Source: Selaginella tamariscina (lineage: Eukaryota; Streptophyta; Lycopodiopsida; Selaginellales; Selaginellaceae). Taken from it: a stretch of 64,000 nucleotides of DNA. The stretch spans positions 50,139 to 114,138 of the forward strand of contig PUQB01000587.1 in NCBI GenBank assembly GCA_003024785.1, written 5' to 3'. Positions 32,207 through 45,200 of this stretch are shown piece after piece. The notes under the pieces were generated by a model. It saw only the letters and a list, made by a program, of their open reading frames with translations. It did not search any database and had not been told where the DNA came from. The position numbers and the translations under genes were made by a program. Positions within the stretch are counted from its first letter, which is position 1, and the number at the start of each line of letters is the position of its first letter.

Positions 32207-34541
32207 GCACCTCCTCCCTAAGGACGAGTTCCACGAGTCTTGGGACTTGGTTTAGCAGGATAACGTTGATTGAAGGCAGCAACCTTAAAAAGAAACATGA
32301 AGTAAATTGGATGCAGGTTCCCAAGTGCAATCGGTAGGCAAATAACCTTTCCAATCCACCAAGTATTGAAGTTGGTAGCGATAAAGACAAGAATCAAAGA
32401 TGGCTGCAACTTCATACTCAAGTTCTTCGTCAATGACCACAAGAGGAGGAGGAGAAGCATGACCAAGAAGAGAAAAGGATGATACGGTTCCAACAAAGAG
32501 GTGTGAAAACATGATGAAGTTTCATAGTAAAGGGTAGCTCTAGTCAGAAAGCTATAGAATTAACTTCAATCGCAATCCTGTAAGGGCCCAATTGTTAAAA
32601 ATCCAACTTAGAACAAAGTCTGTTGGTGTGGATATGTCGACGAAAAAAGCCACACAAGATCACCAACCTTGTATGCAGGTGTCAGCTGGTGATGAGCATC
32701 AGCATGATGCTTGTACCATTCCTGTGCTTGCTAAAGATGAACTTGGAGATCATCATATACTTGACGAAGATGCTGAAGATGATCCTGTACTACATGAGTG
32801 AAAGAAGGAGAAGCATAAGGAGCAAAGTCAAAATGTGGATAATAGCCTATAAGAGTAAAGAAAGGTGTTTGGCCTGTAATGCATGAATGGAGTTGTTAGG
32901 AAGAACATACTTTGCCATAGGAAGAAGGTCCAACCAGTTATCATGTTGGTAATGAAGCAACGAAGATACTACTCCAAGGTTTGAATCATGCGTTCTGACT
33001 GCCCGTCAGTTTGTGAATGATATCTTGAAGAAAGATCCGCTTTAACTTGTAAACTCCAGAGAAGCTCTTGCCAAAATTTGGACATGAATTATGGGCCTCG
33101 ATCAAAAAAAATGCTCTTAGGAAGATCATGATGTTGGAACACTTTGCGGATCACCAACTCAATAATTGTTTGGCTTGTAAACGTCTTGTTATAGGCAAGA
33201 AATGAGCATGTTTGGTGAAATGGTCATCACCACAAGAACTGCATCAAATTCATGAGAAGGAGGAAGATCTGTGAGGAAATCCATAGAAATGGATCTCCAA
33301 GGAGCAGAGGGAATAGGAAGAGACCGAAGAAGACCAGAGGGCTTGTGAGGAGGCATCTTTGACCTGTTGCAGGTGTCACAACTCCGTACAAACTTTTTCA
33401 CAAAACCTCACAACCTATGCCACCAATAATTGAGAGTCACCAACTCAACTATCTTGGCCACACCAAAATGTTTTGTAACCAAGGTATCATGACAATCCTG
33501 TACCACACGAGTCCTATAAACACAAAAGGAATATATAGGAGATCATCCCAGTACAAGAGTCCGTCTCTATAGCAAACAGCTTATAGTCTGTACGGGAATT
33601 AAAGGAAGAGGAGCTTGTGATGTCAGGACTAATGTGTGAGAACACATCCTTTGCCAAGTCGTTTGTAGCCAATTGCAACGAATGCCCTATAGAAGTGTTG
33701 AATTTGTTGAAGCCTAATGAACATGTAGTGCCACAAGTCGAAATCAATTAGGACCCAACAACATTTACTTTTGACATTCGTATGCAGGATCGCCCGGGGT
33801 CAGTGCAAGGTAAGAGCGCCTAGACAATGCATCCACTTTGCCATTCTGAAAACTAGCATGTTGACAATGACAAAATCAAAACTTGATAGGCCTATTGCCT
33901 GAGAACTCGAGCTTCTTGTGATCAGTAAGAATTTGTACAGGATGTGCAACACCTTCTAGAAAGTGCCACCACTCCTTAAACGAAATCCACAACGGCCTTG
34001 AGTTCTTTGTCATGAATCTCATAATTAATTTTCGTCGAAAGAACTTATGAGAGTGAAAGACTACAGGATGAAATAACTTGTTTTCTCCAACTTGTGATAG
34101 GATAAACCTACTACAAAGTCTGAAGCATTTGCTTCAACGAAGAAGGGACGAGAAGATCAGGATGTGTTAAAATCGAAGCTGTCATGAAGGTGTCCTGAGT
34201 GCTATGAATGCATGTTCCGCCTTGTTGGACCAAGGGAAATCCCTGTGCGCTTGGTGAGTTCCGTGAGTGGAAGTACACGCTTGGAAAAGTCTTGTATGAA
34301 TCACCTGTAGAAATTATGAAGCCAAGGAAACATTTACGTCTCATACACACTTAGGCCTCTCAGTCCACGACAGTCTTCACTTTGTGCATGTGCATTGAGA
34401 CGCCGGCAGGAGAGACGATGTATCTCAAGAACTCCACAGTATCCCTGTCAAAAAAACACTTTTCCAACTTTGTATACATGCCATGCTCGCGATAGTCGTA
34501 CATACTTGTCATGTGCCACATGGTCCTTGGAGAAATTAGAA
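32207..34541 (-). mobile_element. Sushi/Tcn1-like copy 4 (RT to chromodomain), truncated
   Basis: Right to left: end of RT from about 34,541, RNase H (about 33,900-34,150), integrase zinc finger CDTCNRSKMPPHK (about 33,370) with SMDFLTDLPPS, and chromodomain EYEVAAIFDSCLY / YLVDWKGYLPTDCTWEP (32,285-32,512). All are broken by stops. Its right end overlaps by about 400 bp of element coordinates with the left end of copy 3 (22,470), as expected for a circularly permuted or tandem copy. Confidence 0.82.
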
Positions 34542-35832
34542 TGTCAGAGTTTTAACCCAAAGGGCCAACACGTGGCAACACGTAGTTGCCAAATGGCCAT
34601 TCGGCATCATCACCCAGTGTGAGCAACACTAAGTCTTTCAAGATAACCTTAAGAGTCTAACTCAGAGGCCCAATTAGGTAAAAGACTTAGATCCTACCCT
34701 AAGTCCCTCAAATGACCATTCCTTGAACCCTAGAGGATAACCCAAGTAGACTTTATAATCCTATCCCAGTAGACCTAAACAAGCTCATGCCCTAACCCCA
34801 CAGAGGAGAGTGTCTCCACATATCCACATGACAGAGTTAAGGAATTGTCACTTACCCCTTAAGGAATCACCCTCATCTGGGAGTACAACCCCTTTAGGGC
34901 GACAAGGGTACCCTAAACCACAATTAACCCATAAGGGTTTGAGTGGCGAAGTCATACCCTAGACCTAGGTCTAGTACTTAACGAGGACATGAGTGTGCGC
35001 CGTAGGCAGACACGAGTGTTCTGCTAAGCAAACTCCCTAAGGCTAGGTTTGGATAACCCTAAGTACATGACCTTGCAAGTGCCTCACAAAAGCGCTCATG
35101 CTAACAAGCTTAGGTTGTTCAACCCTGGATTCCAAAGAGAACACTCCCTTAGCTAAGTGCGCCAAAACAACCTAGTTACGAGACCTAACCTCCCTTGAAA
35201 TGCCTAAGGCTTAGCATTCTAGTGCAAGCACAAGCATGCATGCTTGCTAGAGTATCCGCCCCCCTTGGCGACAAGCCCATGACATAACCTTGAAGGGCGT
35301 GCCTCGGGTATTGTATCATATGACATCTAGCCTAGTGTCACATCTCCATGTGAAACTGTTTTCACGATGTGGGCTATCATGCCATAGCCCTTACCCTCTT
35401 TTTCCTGAATGTGTAAGTGGGCTGGCACGAAATTAGCTAGCCCTTTATTAAGTTAATGAGAGAGTGTTTAACTTAGCCTAACTCTAGCCTTAAAACCCTA
35501 CCCAAGGGGTGGGGTTTTTAGGGCGTGGGTTAGGGCAACCCTAGGGTTAGGTCAACCCTAGGGGTGTTCCTAACCCTACTAAACACGTTGAACTCATCTA
35601 CATTAACTAATCAGCCTAACTTGGGACGTTAAAATTGGGGTGGGTTTCTATAAGGTAAGTTTTAACTTCACTTAGAGTTTCCTACAGATACCTAATGACA
35701 CTCGATCGGACCATCACCAAATACCCAAGTGCACTAAGTGGGCTTGTTTCCTACTACATCTAGAGTTCATCAACATAGTACAATAAGTAACAATAGTCAA
35801 CATCCAAAGTAAAGGTAGTAAAAACTATGACA
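34542..35832 (-). repeat. Old chromovirus LTR, - strand
   Basis: TGTCAGAG ... CTATGACA. On the - strand it begins TGTCATAGTTTTTACTA and goes through the GCACTTGGGTAT, telomere-like CCCTAACC and hairpin-like regions in the same order as the LTR at 3,483, but it is longer (1,291 bp) and much diverged. Its right part in + orientation repeats TAACCCTAGGGT motifs (35,540-35,575). No clean 5-bp duplication flanks it. Confidence 0.7.
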
Positions 35833-36479
35833 CATTTCGATAAGACCTCCTAGGCATGAATTTGCCAATATTAAGGTAAGTTACCCTAAGGTACGACGTA
35901 CCCTTTCATTTGGAAATTAGGGCAACACAATAGAGGCGTTGTGCCTTGACGACATAAGCTAAAGCTTGCACCAAGAGAAGAGTAACGAGCTCAGTCAGTA
36001 GGAACCCTCACTCCTATAACTCTACCTTATTTATGTGACAGAGCCCCCCCCTCCCGTGGTTTCCTGTTTACATAAGTGGGCTAGCACGGAATCTCATTCC
36101 CAGAGAAAATATACTTGGTGAGTTAATTAATGACTCATTAACCCCTAAACCCTAACCTGAGAGGTTTAGGGCGTGGGGTTAGGTCAACCCTAGGGGTGTT
36201 TATACCCATGTCCAACATGCCAAACTCACTGGAACCACCCAAAAACCTAATTGGGACACGAAAAACTAGGGTAAGAGTTTTTTAGAAGGTAAGTGCTACC
36301 TTCGCTTAGAGTTTCTTGCTATATCTAAGGACAGTCGACTAGACTATACCCTTAACACTTAAGTGCACTAAGCGGGGCTGTTTATTACTACATCTAGGGC
36401 TTGTCAACATAGTTTGGTAGGTAACAAGAGTCAATGTTCAAACTAAAAGAGGAGTCATAGTAAAAACTCTGACATAGTC
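35833..36479 (-). repeat. Partial chromovirus LTR, - strand
   Basis: Includes the reverse complement of the CACATAAATAAGGTAGAG promoter region (about 36,018-36,035), the C-rich equivalent of the G run, a telomere-like tract (36,140-36,200) and the terminal TAAAAACTCTGACA at 36,479. A second, shorter LTR copy directly beside the first. Confidence 0.65.
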
Positions 36480-37240
36480 TTTATAAAGGACTTAGGGTGG
36501 AACCGTAAGTCTTATGCCTATTTAGGCATTTGAGTCAGGCTTTAGGGGTTGTATTGAAAGACTTGACGTTGCTCACACATGGATTTGACGTTGAAAGGCC
36601 ACGTGTTACCACGTGTTAACCCTCCGGGTTAAAACTCTAACAATTGAGTTGTTTGAGGGTAAATGCAAAAGGTGGGTTGAAATGAAGAAGCTAATTCGAA
36701 AGGAGTACTTACCTTTGGATTTGCAACTTCAATTGAGGGTGGAGCTATCATTGATACGAATTAAGCAAGGTGAAACCGTAATTTATGAGAGTGTAAAGGT
36801 TTGATGATTGCGTAATGCACATCAAGAAAATGTAGATTTTGATAAGAAGAGCAATTTTCTTAGAAGTGTCAATGATGCTTGTAGGTGAGAAATTCTATGA
36901 TCTATCTAGAGACGTATAAGGATTGCATCAAGACAGTGAATGTGGTGGCCAATTTCACGTAGTGAATGCTGCATATGAACTTTTCAAATAGAGAACAATC
37001 AATTTACTAAAAGATTGGGAAAGCAAAACCAGGGTTTTGGTCCAAATGCGAAAAAGAGGTTTAAGGTAAAGCCTTACCAAAATTTATAGCTCATATATGG
37101 ATGGAACTCACGACCCCCTCGTTTGCTCGAAACAATGAGCTCCAAGTAAGGTAGTTCGGCAATAACCCAGATCGAAACTATGTGTTTGGTAAGACGACTT
37201 ATCTTAATTGGGTGTCTTAACAAAAAATCTAAGTTCAACA
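36480..37240 (+). pseudogene. LTR end and gag fragment of a chromovirus, + strand
   Basis: Positions 36,480-36,640 match the inverted complement of 34,542-34,740 (the CACGTGTTACCACGTGTTAA region and the terminal AAAACTCTAACA), so this is an LTR end facing the other way. ATTGAGTTG follows as a decayed primer site, then gag: WVEMKKLIRKEYLPLDLQLQ (36,671-36,735) and KQGETVIYESVKV. A decayed knuckle region can be traced to about 37,210. Confidence 0.55.
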
Positions 37241-37603
37241 ATATGGATGCTCAAGACGTGGAGGTAGCTAACGTGTATATCAAGTTGAGACTAACTAATT
37301 AAACAGGTTGTTTTACAAGAATATGGAAAAATTAATATATGTGTGTACCAACTTGAGACTAACTAATTAAATAAAGACTATAATTTGAGACTTAATAAAA
37401 TAACTAAATTCGAAACCACAATAAACATGTTAATAAAGTTTCAAAGATAGGATGACCATATAATTATGGACTCATTTGTAAATGAGAAAGGGATGTAATT
37501 AATAAATATTAAACTTAATTAAGATTTTTTAATTATATTAAGTCGTTGCCCTATTACATTTCAGAATGAAAATATGGAATATATTAAATGGTGTTTGTTA
37601 AAA
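37241..37603. other. AT-rich intergenic region
   Basis: No gene seen. TAAT-rich sequence with an imperfect repeat of TTGAGACTAACTAATTAAA (37,282-37,305 and 37,352-37,376). It marks the border between transposon-derived DNA and the gene island and probably holds the promoter of the next gene. Confidence 0.5.
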
Positions 37604-37612
37604 TTAGGGTTT
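37604..37612 (-). promoter_or_regulatory. Telo-box at the cysteine synthase-like gene
   Basis: TTAGGGTTT (AAACCCTAA on the other strand), six bases before the chosen ATG at 37,618. Telo-boxes are known near plant transcription starts of growth genes. Confidence 0.55.
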
Positions 37613-37617
37613 GCAGG

Positions 37618-39041
37618 ATGAAGGTAGGAGCCTGCGCAATTACGGCAGGGACAATTTTATGCGCCGCCGTTATCGTCGTTATGCGCGTGTGGAAGCGGAA
37701 GAGAAGACAAGGCGCCACATATGGTATTCTTGGAGCGATTGGAAACACTCCGTTGATAAGAATCCGCAGCTTGTCAGACGCAACCGGTTGCGAGGTTAGG
37801 CAAGGTTTATTTATTTACCTATGTGAGAGCCTCTGTTTTGCAGATATATGGCAAGGCAGAATTCTTGAACCCAGGAGGAAGCGTGAAAGATCGAGTAGCA
37901 GTGGAAATCATCAAAGAGGTAAGAAGCGAATTTCTTCTTTTAGCTGGAACATCTCCATTTCTAGGCGTTGGAGTCGGGAAAGTTACGCCCTGGAGGCTTG
38001 GTCACGGAAGGGAGTGCAGGGAGTACCGGGATAAGCTTGGCAGTAGTAGCTGCAGCTTATGGGTGCAAATGTCATGTGGTCATTCCTGATGATGCAGCTA
38101 TTGAGAAGGTAAGATATCTAGCGATTTGCACTAACTGTATCTGGACGTTGTCTCTGCAGGCTCAGTTGTTGGAAGCACTTGGTGCAACGGTAGAAAGAGT
38201 TAGACCTGTTTCCATCACTCACAAGGAGCACTTCGTTAACATTGCAAGGCGAAGAGCATTAGAAGCAGAAGGCAGGTACTATGCAGAGAAGGAGCAAACG
38301 GGAGATTTAAACCAGCAGCAGCAGGGAGGATATTTTGCTGATCAGTTTGAGAACCTTGCCAATTTCCGAGCTCATTACCTAGGCACTGGGCCAGAGATTT
38401 GGGAGCAAATCAACGGTAAGATTGATGCGTTTGTTGCTGCATCTGGCACAGGCGGTACAATTGCAGGAATCTCTTGCTACCTTAAGGTTGTTATAGATGT
38501 TGTCATGTTTTGTTAGCTGTGTTAATCATCTGGTTCCAGGACCAGAAACCAGATGTAAAGTGCTATTTGATAGACCCGCCTGGTTCTGGACTTTTCAACC
38601 GGGTTGCACGCGGAGTTATGTACACGAGGGAGGAGGCAGAAGGCAGACGCCTCAAAAATCCATTTGATACAATAACAGAAGGAATAGGCATCAACCGGCT
38701 CACCAGGAACTTCCTGTTGGCTAGACTCGACGGAGCAATCCGCGGTACAGACAAGGAAGCCGTAGAGATGTCAAGGTACCAAATATAGATTCACTAACAA
38801 CAGATATTCTAATAAATTGCACAGGTTTCTTTTAAGGGAGGACGGCATATTCATTGGGAGCTCCTCAGTCGTGAACTGTATTGGAGCCGTTCGGGTGGCC
38901 CGCCTACTAGGCCCTGGCCACACAATAGTTACTATTCTTTGTGATAGTGGTGTGCGTCACCTTAGCAAATTCTACAATGATAACTACTTGTCTACTCATG
39001 GCCTGATGCCTAGTGCAAAAGGATTAGAGTTCCTCGTTTAA
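37618..39041 (+). CDS. Membrane-anchored cysteine synthase-like PLP enzyme
   Basis: Six exons (37,618-37,794; 37,844-37,918; 37,965-38,108; 38,160-38,486; 38,540-38,775; 38,825-39,041), all joined by GT-AG introns of 46-53 bp, give 391 residues in frame. A hydrophobic segment (about residues 6-22) precedes the fold-type II PLP enzyme body: IGNTPLIRI, the PLP lysine in NPGGSVKDR, EGSAGSTGISLA, ASGTGGTIAG as the phosphate loop, and DSGVRHLSKFYND near the end. The family makes cysteine from O-acetylserine and sulfide. This N-anchored subgroup (like Arabidopsis At1g55880 and fungal mitochondrial relatives) is less well defined, so the substrate is uncertain. An upstream in-frame ATG at 37,588 exists; I prefer 37,618 because it follows the telo-box and starts the hydrophobic anchor. 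Confidence 0.88.
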
Positions 39042-39252
39042 GTTTTTGCTAGGCCAACATATGCATTGGGTGCATATAAGGGGCCATGTGGTTGACGCGC
39101 ATGAATGAACTGACATATGTAGTCTCACTTCAAAAGATGCCGGTTTTATCGAAGGGACCATTAAAAAATATTTCCTTTATATCAAGATTATTGTGTTTAA
39201 AGAAACCATTAGCATCAACTTGTAGTGAAATAGTATATAAGGCAAAACTGTA

Positions 39253-42200
39253 TCACAACTCGTCTTTGCCTTCGATGCTATAGTCCTCAAGTGAAGGTTC
39301 TGATTTCGGAGTAGGCATTACACTCGCACTTGCATCGTCACTGCCAAGAATCTTATTTGTAAATTCTCGAGCTTCCTCATCCAGTGCCGGCCATTCCTTG
39401 ACAATCCTTTTCGCACCCTGGTGAATCACACCATGACATTATATATATATTATATATATATATATATAAGAGACCTGAAGCTTGGGCTCTTTCGTCATGG
39501 GATTATTACAGAGATCGATGGTCTTAGCACGGGCCTTGGTGGCATTGCCACACCAAGATTCACACCACAGCCATTCTTGTGGGAGAGAGTAGATCGGTAC
39601 TGTATGTTGAGCATAATTGGGAAGATCCTGCATTTTTGACGGAGTCAAGTTCAAGCCTTGAAAGCCACTGTACTTACCTGATCAAGATTCGAAAGACTAT
39701 TTGGATCCTTACTGAGGCTCTCGTAAAACACACGCAAGTTATCACCGGCTGCGGTTTGCCGAAACTTGTGGAGGTCCACCACGTAAAGTGCACTGCAATA
39801 ACATATATAACCAAAAAGATATACAATGGTTTTGTAAGCACCTACCTGATGTGATAAGCTTGTCCTGAAGATGTTCCTTCCAGAAGCCCTGTCAAACAGA
39901 GAAATGAGCAAAGGAAACATGAGAATGAAAACAATATAAACACCTTGCTCCAAAAACGGTAGCCGTCCATTTCCCTGTTGTTCTCACAAAATGGTGTGTA
40001 AGCCAAAGGCCTTCCCTTAATGTCCATGTCGTAAAGCTCACCCATGTCAGCGCGCACTACCTGATCAGCATCAACAAAGATAACCTGTGTTCATATGGTC
40101 AAAACCAGTTAATGTTACAAAGGTAAGAGCAAAAAAAGTCTACCTTCTTCAACGACAGTGGAAATATAACATCGAGGAACAATATTTTGTAAGCCCATAT
40201 TATTCGCTGCTTCTCGGTCTGCTTTTGGAGCCAAGTTGGCCACTTGTATGTGACCAGCTCATAATCAAAACCATATTCCTGCGCCATATGAGGTATCAAA
40301 TCCTGCAATACAAATAAGTTGTCAAAACTCAATTTAAGCCTCTTAAGACTTGCTCACCTTAAACTGTGGAGAAAGATAGTTTTTGATAAACCAAAACTTC
40401 ACAGGCCGTCTAGTGTTCTTCACTACACTTAACATCATAATTTTAAGGAACCGTTCGTATCTGCACCAAAAGACCACATCGTTGCCAGAGTCAACAGAAG
40501 AGACAGGACTTACAAATGCCCGGAAGCTACCGAGAATATGTTGATAGTTCCACCATGTCTTGCCTGCATCAACAATTACAATTGGCTATCGCGCCGAGAG
40601 GGCAAAAGGTCAACTTGTTTTTATTAAACCTGAGAGTTCTCCTCGTTATCCCGTCGCTTCATCATACCAGCTGCCCAATCAAAAAAGCCTTTGGTCTTTC
40701 CCTGCAAAGTTAGTTTAAATGGGAAAACAAGGACTAGTTGGCATACATACACTTGGTGTGTGCTCTGTAGAGAGCTTGTCCGGTGTCCAGCAACTTCCTC
40801 CTCCTTGCCTCTCCTCTTAACAACCTCAAGATGTACCAACTCTCCCCGGAAGTCGGCAACAACAACTCGCTTGCTCAATGGACCTTCATCCATTCGTTCT
40901 TTTGGTATTTGTAGCGTATAAAGCTCACTAGACCTTCCATTTGCCAACCTGAGAATCCATGCACCAGGAGCAGCCTTAAGTTGAAAATACCCCAGATTTG
41001 CCATAACGATCGTATCAACAATGTGGGGATGCTGCTTAGTTCCAAGGATGAGCTGTAGTCCTCGGGGCGGATCATTGCCTTCGTAACAGTGGCCTGGTGT
41101 CACGAAGAGTATGAAGAATCACTGTCACCAATGCAATTACATGCATACCTGTTATCATAAGAGCCTCCAGCTCAAATACGGCATGCAAAGTGCGCTCTTC
41201 TCCAAGCTTTTCAAGTACAATATTATCCAGATCATGTCTGTCCAATTAACAGAGTAAATTGACCGGCAATATAAGAGCTACAAAAACACTTACATAGCTA
41301 CCACAGGCTCCACAAGCCAGGGCTCTGGTACGTCCAAGTTCATCGTGAGGGTTCTTGCCTGTGGCATGTTAGCAAAGCTTGCATATGAGCCGCGGCCATC
41401 AGCTGCAAATTCGCCCTGACAAATCCAAATAGATGACTTGCGGAACCAGATAATAAGTTACCTTTGACGGTAAAACATAGCGGTAAAAATTTTTCAAAGG
41501 CAGATCTGGAAGCGAATTCTGGACATGGAGAAAGAGATTAGTTCCACTGTCAGAATCAAAGCCTTCATACCATAGGATTCAAGACGATACGTATGCTGGG
41601 GTGAAGCCATTCATCAAGCATTAGTAAGAGCGGAGCCAGCTTCTGAGCTACTGCACTAAGCGGATTTATGACTGCATCAATTTGGAGAGGAGAGCCATCA
41701 ACATGTCGAACGACAGCACTTGCAAGAAAGAAAAAGAAGTATCACCACAACATGCAAGAAAAGAAATCAAACAACATACCTATACTCGGTTTTGAGCAGC
41801 TCAAAATGAGCTGTCTCTGAGCTGCGGACGCGGGAAGCCATAGCAGAGGAAACTGCCATGATGGTGGTGCTTAGAAACTCGCTGAAATTTGACAACCTAT
41901 AAGTAGAGAGTAAGACACTAAAGAACGTCACCTACCTTGTTATATCGTCCGCCTCCATTTCCCACTTCACATCTTCAATAATTTCTTGTATATCCTTGAT
42001 TCTTCGTCGGTACTCCATTGATTCGAGAAGAGCGAAGTCTTCAGCAATAAAGGGCTTGTCATCTTGAATAATAAGCTGAAAAAAACATCTGCTGAGAGAG
42101 AGAGAGAGCAAGAGAGAGAGAGAGAGAGAGAGATACTCTTCCATTGGTGATGACAGCGTTACTGCCAGGTTCTACACCAAGCAAACCAGACACGAAACTC

Positions 42201-45200
42201 CGATCCTGCTAGGCAACATGAGCAACTGTGCTGAAATAAAACACATGAAACTAACCTGATTAAACTGAAGTATTTGAGCGTTCAACATTTCCTGTTTAGA
42301 AAGATCTTCCCGTAGTTTGGAAGAGTTCAGACCAGCATCATGGGCAGTCTCCAGAAACAGGTTCAAAGCCTCGTCAAAGGTGTGTTTCAGTGGTTTATAG
42401 CGTGCAAGGAAATCCTCGAGAAAACGTAAAAGTTTCACCCGGCGGCTGAAGCCAAAGGTTTCAGTGACGGCCATAGAGCTACTAACAAATTAACGTACCT
42501 TGCAGTATGAATGACATGGCTGACAAATCGCGGAAGTAGAAAACGATCCGATGAATCGAGATGTCCCTTGATATTATGCAAGACCCCGACTCGAGCTTTT
42601 CCAGTACCGTCCATCTACTCAAGTAATAACATAATGAGAAAAGTAGAGAGAAGAGGAGGTGAAGAAGTGAGGTTTACAAGGTAGCGGATAGCCTGCTTCA
42701 GTAGTCGTACACCAGATTCCTGAGTTAAGTCGACAGCCAGCCAATGAGTAACAGGCTTCACCCCGTCCTCAGCTGCAAATCACGTGTGTTCATCATGTTC
42801 GTAAGTAAAATAACCGTACTTACTTCCAGAAGCATGGAGGTACTTCAGACTAGTGACAACTGGATGACCATCAATCACAGGAAGCGCCAGGGAAATATAC
42901 CTCAAGTCTTTTCCACCTCCGGCTATCTATAACAACAAGAGGTTAGTACGTCAGTTACAATACGACAGCTTCTAGATGTCCGATATATTCCTTAGAAATA
43001 CCTTTGGGTTATAGCGCTTGAAGCCTTCCTCGGAGAGAAGTTTCTCAAGAACATCTGTTTGAGAGTTGATGTTTCCAAAATAGACTGCTTCTTGAAGCCT
43101 AGGCAGCTCTTCGTTCATGGCCATTACAGTTGCAAATTGTGCCTAAGTCAACGTTTTTATTTGTCAGGACAAATAAAACAGAAACAAACAAAGTCAGCAG
43201 TTGTACCTGGCTTGGTCCGTATACAAGGCCGTTCATTACAAGGCTGGGATACATGCTAGAGAGCCCAAGCTTCCATACATATCTGCTGGTTTCAATAACT
43301 TCTTGTTTGTAGTCCTCGCCGGATTTCAGCTTGGAAAATATCTCAAAAGTAGTGTCCTTCCCCACTCTCCTACAATTGCACGGTTTATTTACACAGAAAA
43401 AATAGCTTGATAATGTACCTCACAGATTCCGTGAACACTTCCTCTACAAGGCTCTCTTCAGTAGACTCTTGTTCCTCAGATGCTTCAGATATCTACAGAT
43501 TTATAAGCCATCAAGAGTGTCCGGGGCACAGAAAGCCTTACCTTAAAAAGAAACTCAAATGCGTCGTGAGAACCTTGGTTATTCTTTAAGTAGAGAAACA
43601 AACGTATCACCTGCAAAGAGATTGAGTTCCAAGGCATGTTACATGGGGATCTTCATGGACTCACCAGGCTTGAGAGATCGCCTTTGTGCATATCTTTCGT
43701 GATGGCTCCATCAGTCTCCTCCAGCAAGGTTACAAGTTCGGTGACAGTAGAATTAGACCAAAACGTAGTGGAAAGTTACTATTGTAGTAATTCATGATCA
43801 TCTCTAATACCTGTTTGAACGGGAGTTAGATGAAATAGTGAAAAGAGAGACAGACTTACTTTGAGACCTTTCGCTGAGGACGGATCTATCACATAGACGG
43901 CATGATAGAGATTCTTTCGAATGTAACGAAGCTGTCCCGGAAATACTGGCATGAGCAGCTGCATGCAAAAAGAGAGCCAATGAGAAGACAAGCACGGTTC
44001 TGGCCTTTTGATAAAGCAGCACCTCGTTAATATTTGTCCTCCACCTTTTGTATTTAGGATCCTCCTCCAGGTCATTCAGATAGTGGACAAACTCCTTTGA
44101 TCGAAAATCCAATCTCACGACATTCTGTTCAGCAGGCTCGGGCAGTCTCAACAGTTTACCAAGAGCACTAGGCGGAACCTGGGGAAGAAGACGAATGAAC
44201 AAGTCACTTTAATGATATCACTACTCACGTTCATCCTCGCAATCTTACTAGCGAAAGACACCTCTTCGTGAATCATGTGAATTAGCCTGTGAATTAGAAG
44301 TGGTGTGCATCAAAGTAGAATGTATGAACATACGAACTTACTTGAAAAGGTCGATGCTCTCTGCGTTGACCAAAGCCCCGTTAATGGCCAAAAGGTTTCT
44401 TCCAGGCGAAACCAGTTGCTGGTTCAAAAGTATTTCCTGCTTGATCATATCGTTGATCTATGGAACAAGAGAAGAGCGATAGGAGCAAACGAGCGACTCA
44501 TAAGGTAGAGCATACCTTCATGCGCGACAAGGAGGAGACGAGCTTGGGAAAGTTTTGATTTAGTTCTTGCATCAAGCGTAAGGGTTCCGAGGCACTGACG
44601 ATTCTTTGTGATGCTTGATAGCCAAGGTCTGATTCATTTAAAAGTGAGAAACAAACCGAGGAGTGAAAAACGTTCACACACCTTTAACTTCCCAGACGTT
44701 CAAGCTCTCTGAAATTTCAGATGAAAGCAAGAGATCACGGAATGTCATCAGCTCCACTTCCAGGTGAGGTTTGCGTTCCTGAAGAGAAGAGAAAATTACG
44801 TTTTGCATTGAAGCAGAGCTGTTTAAACTTACAGCAAGCTTTGAGAATATAAAGCCTCCAACATCTTGATTCAAGTTTTCGGATCCCATCCCACCAGAAG
44901 TTCCGCCTGAAAAGGAAGGATCTTGAGAAACGAGGAAGTGTTCCAGTAATAGAAGTTATTGACCTGTCTTTACTTCACTGTCGTCTATAGCTCGGTACTC
45001 CATATTCTTGAGCGCGAGCTCAACACCGTATCCAGCGAGATTCAAAGTCCTTCCCGCACCAATTTTGGTACATGCGGAACAGTGGGCTTCACATCCAGTC
45101 GGTAAAACTGGCCGCAGAACATATCTCAAAACACCCTACACAAACATACCCTTATGCAAAGTTGCAGGTACAGAGCGTTTCCCACCTTTTCTGAGGCCTC

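Noticed and set aside
37588-37617. Upstream in-frame ATG of the cysteine synthase-like gene
   Set aside because: Possible, but it would code through the telo-box, and the ATG at 37,618 gives a better hydrophobic N-terminus.
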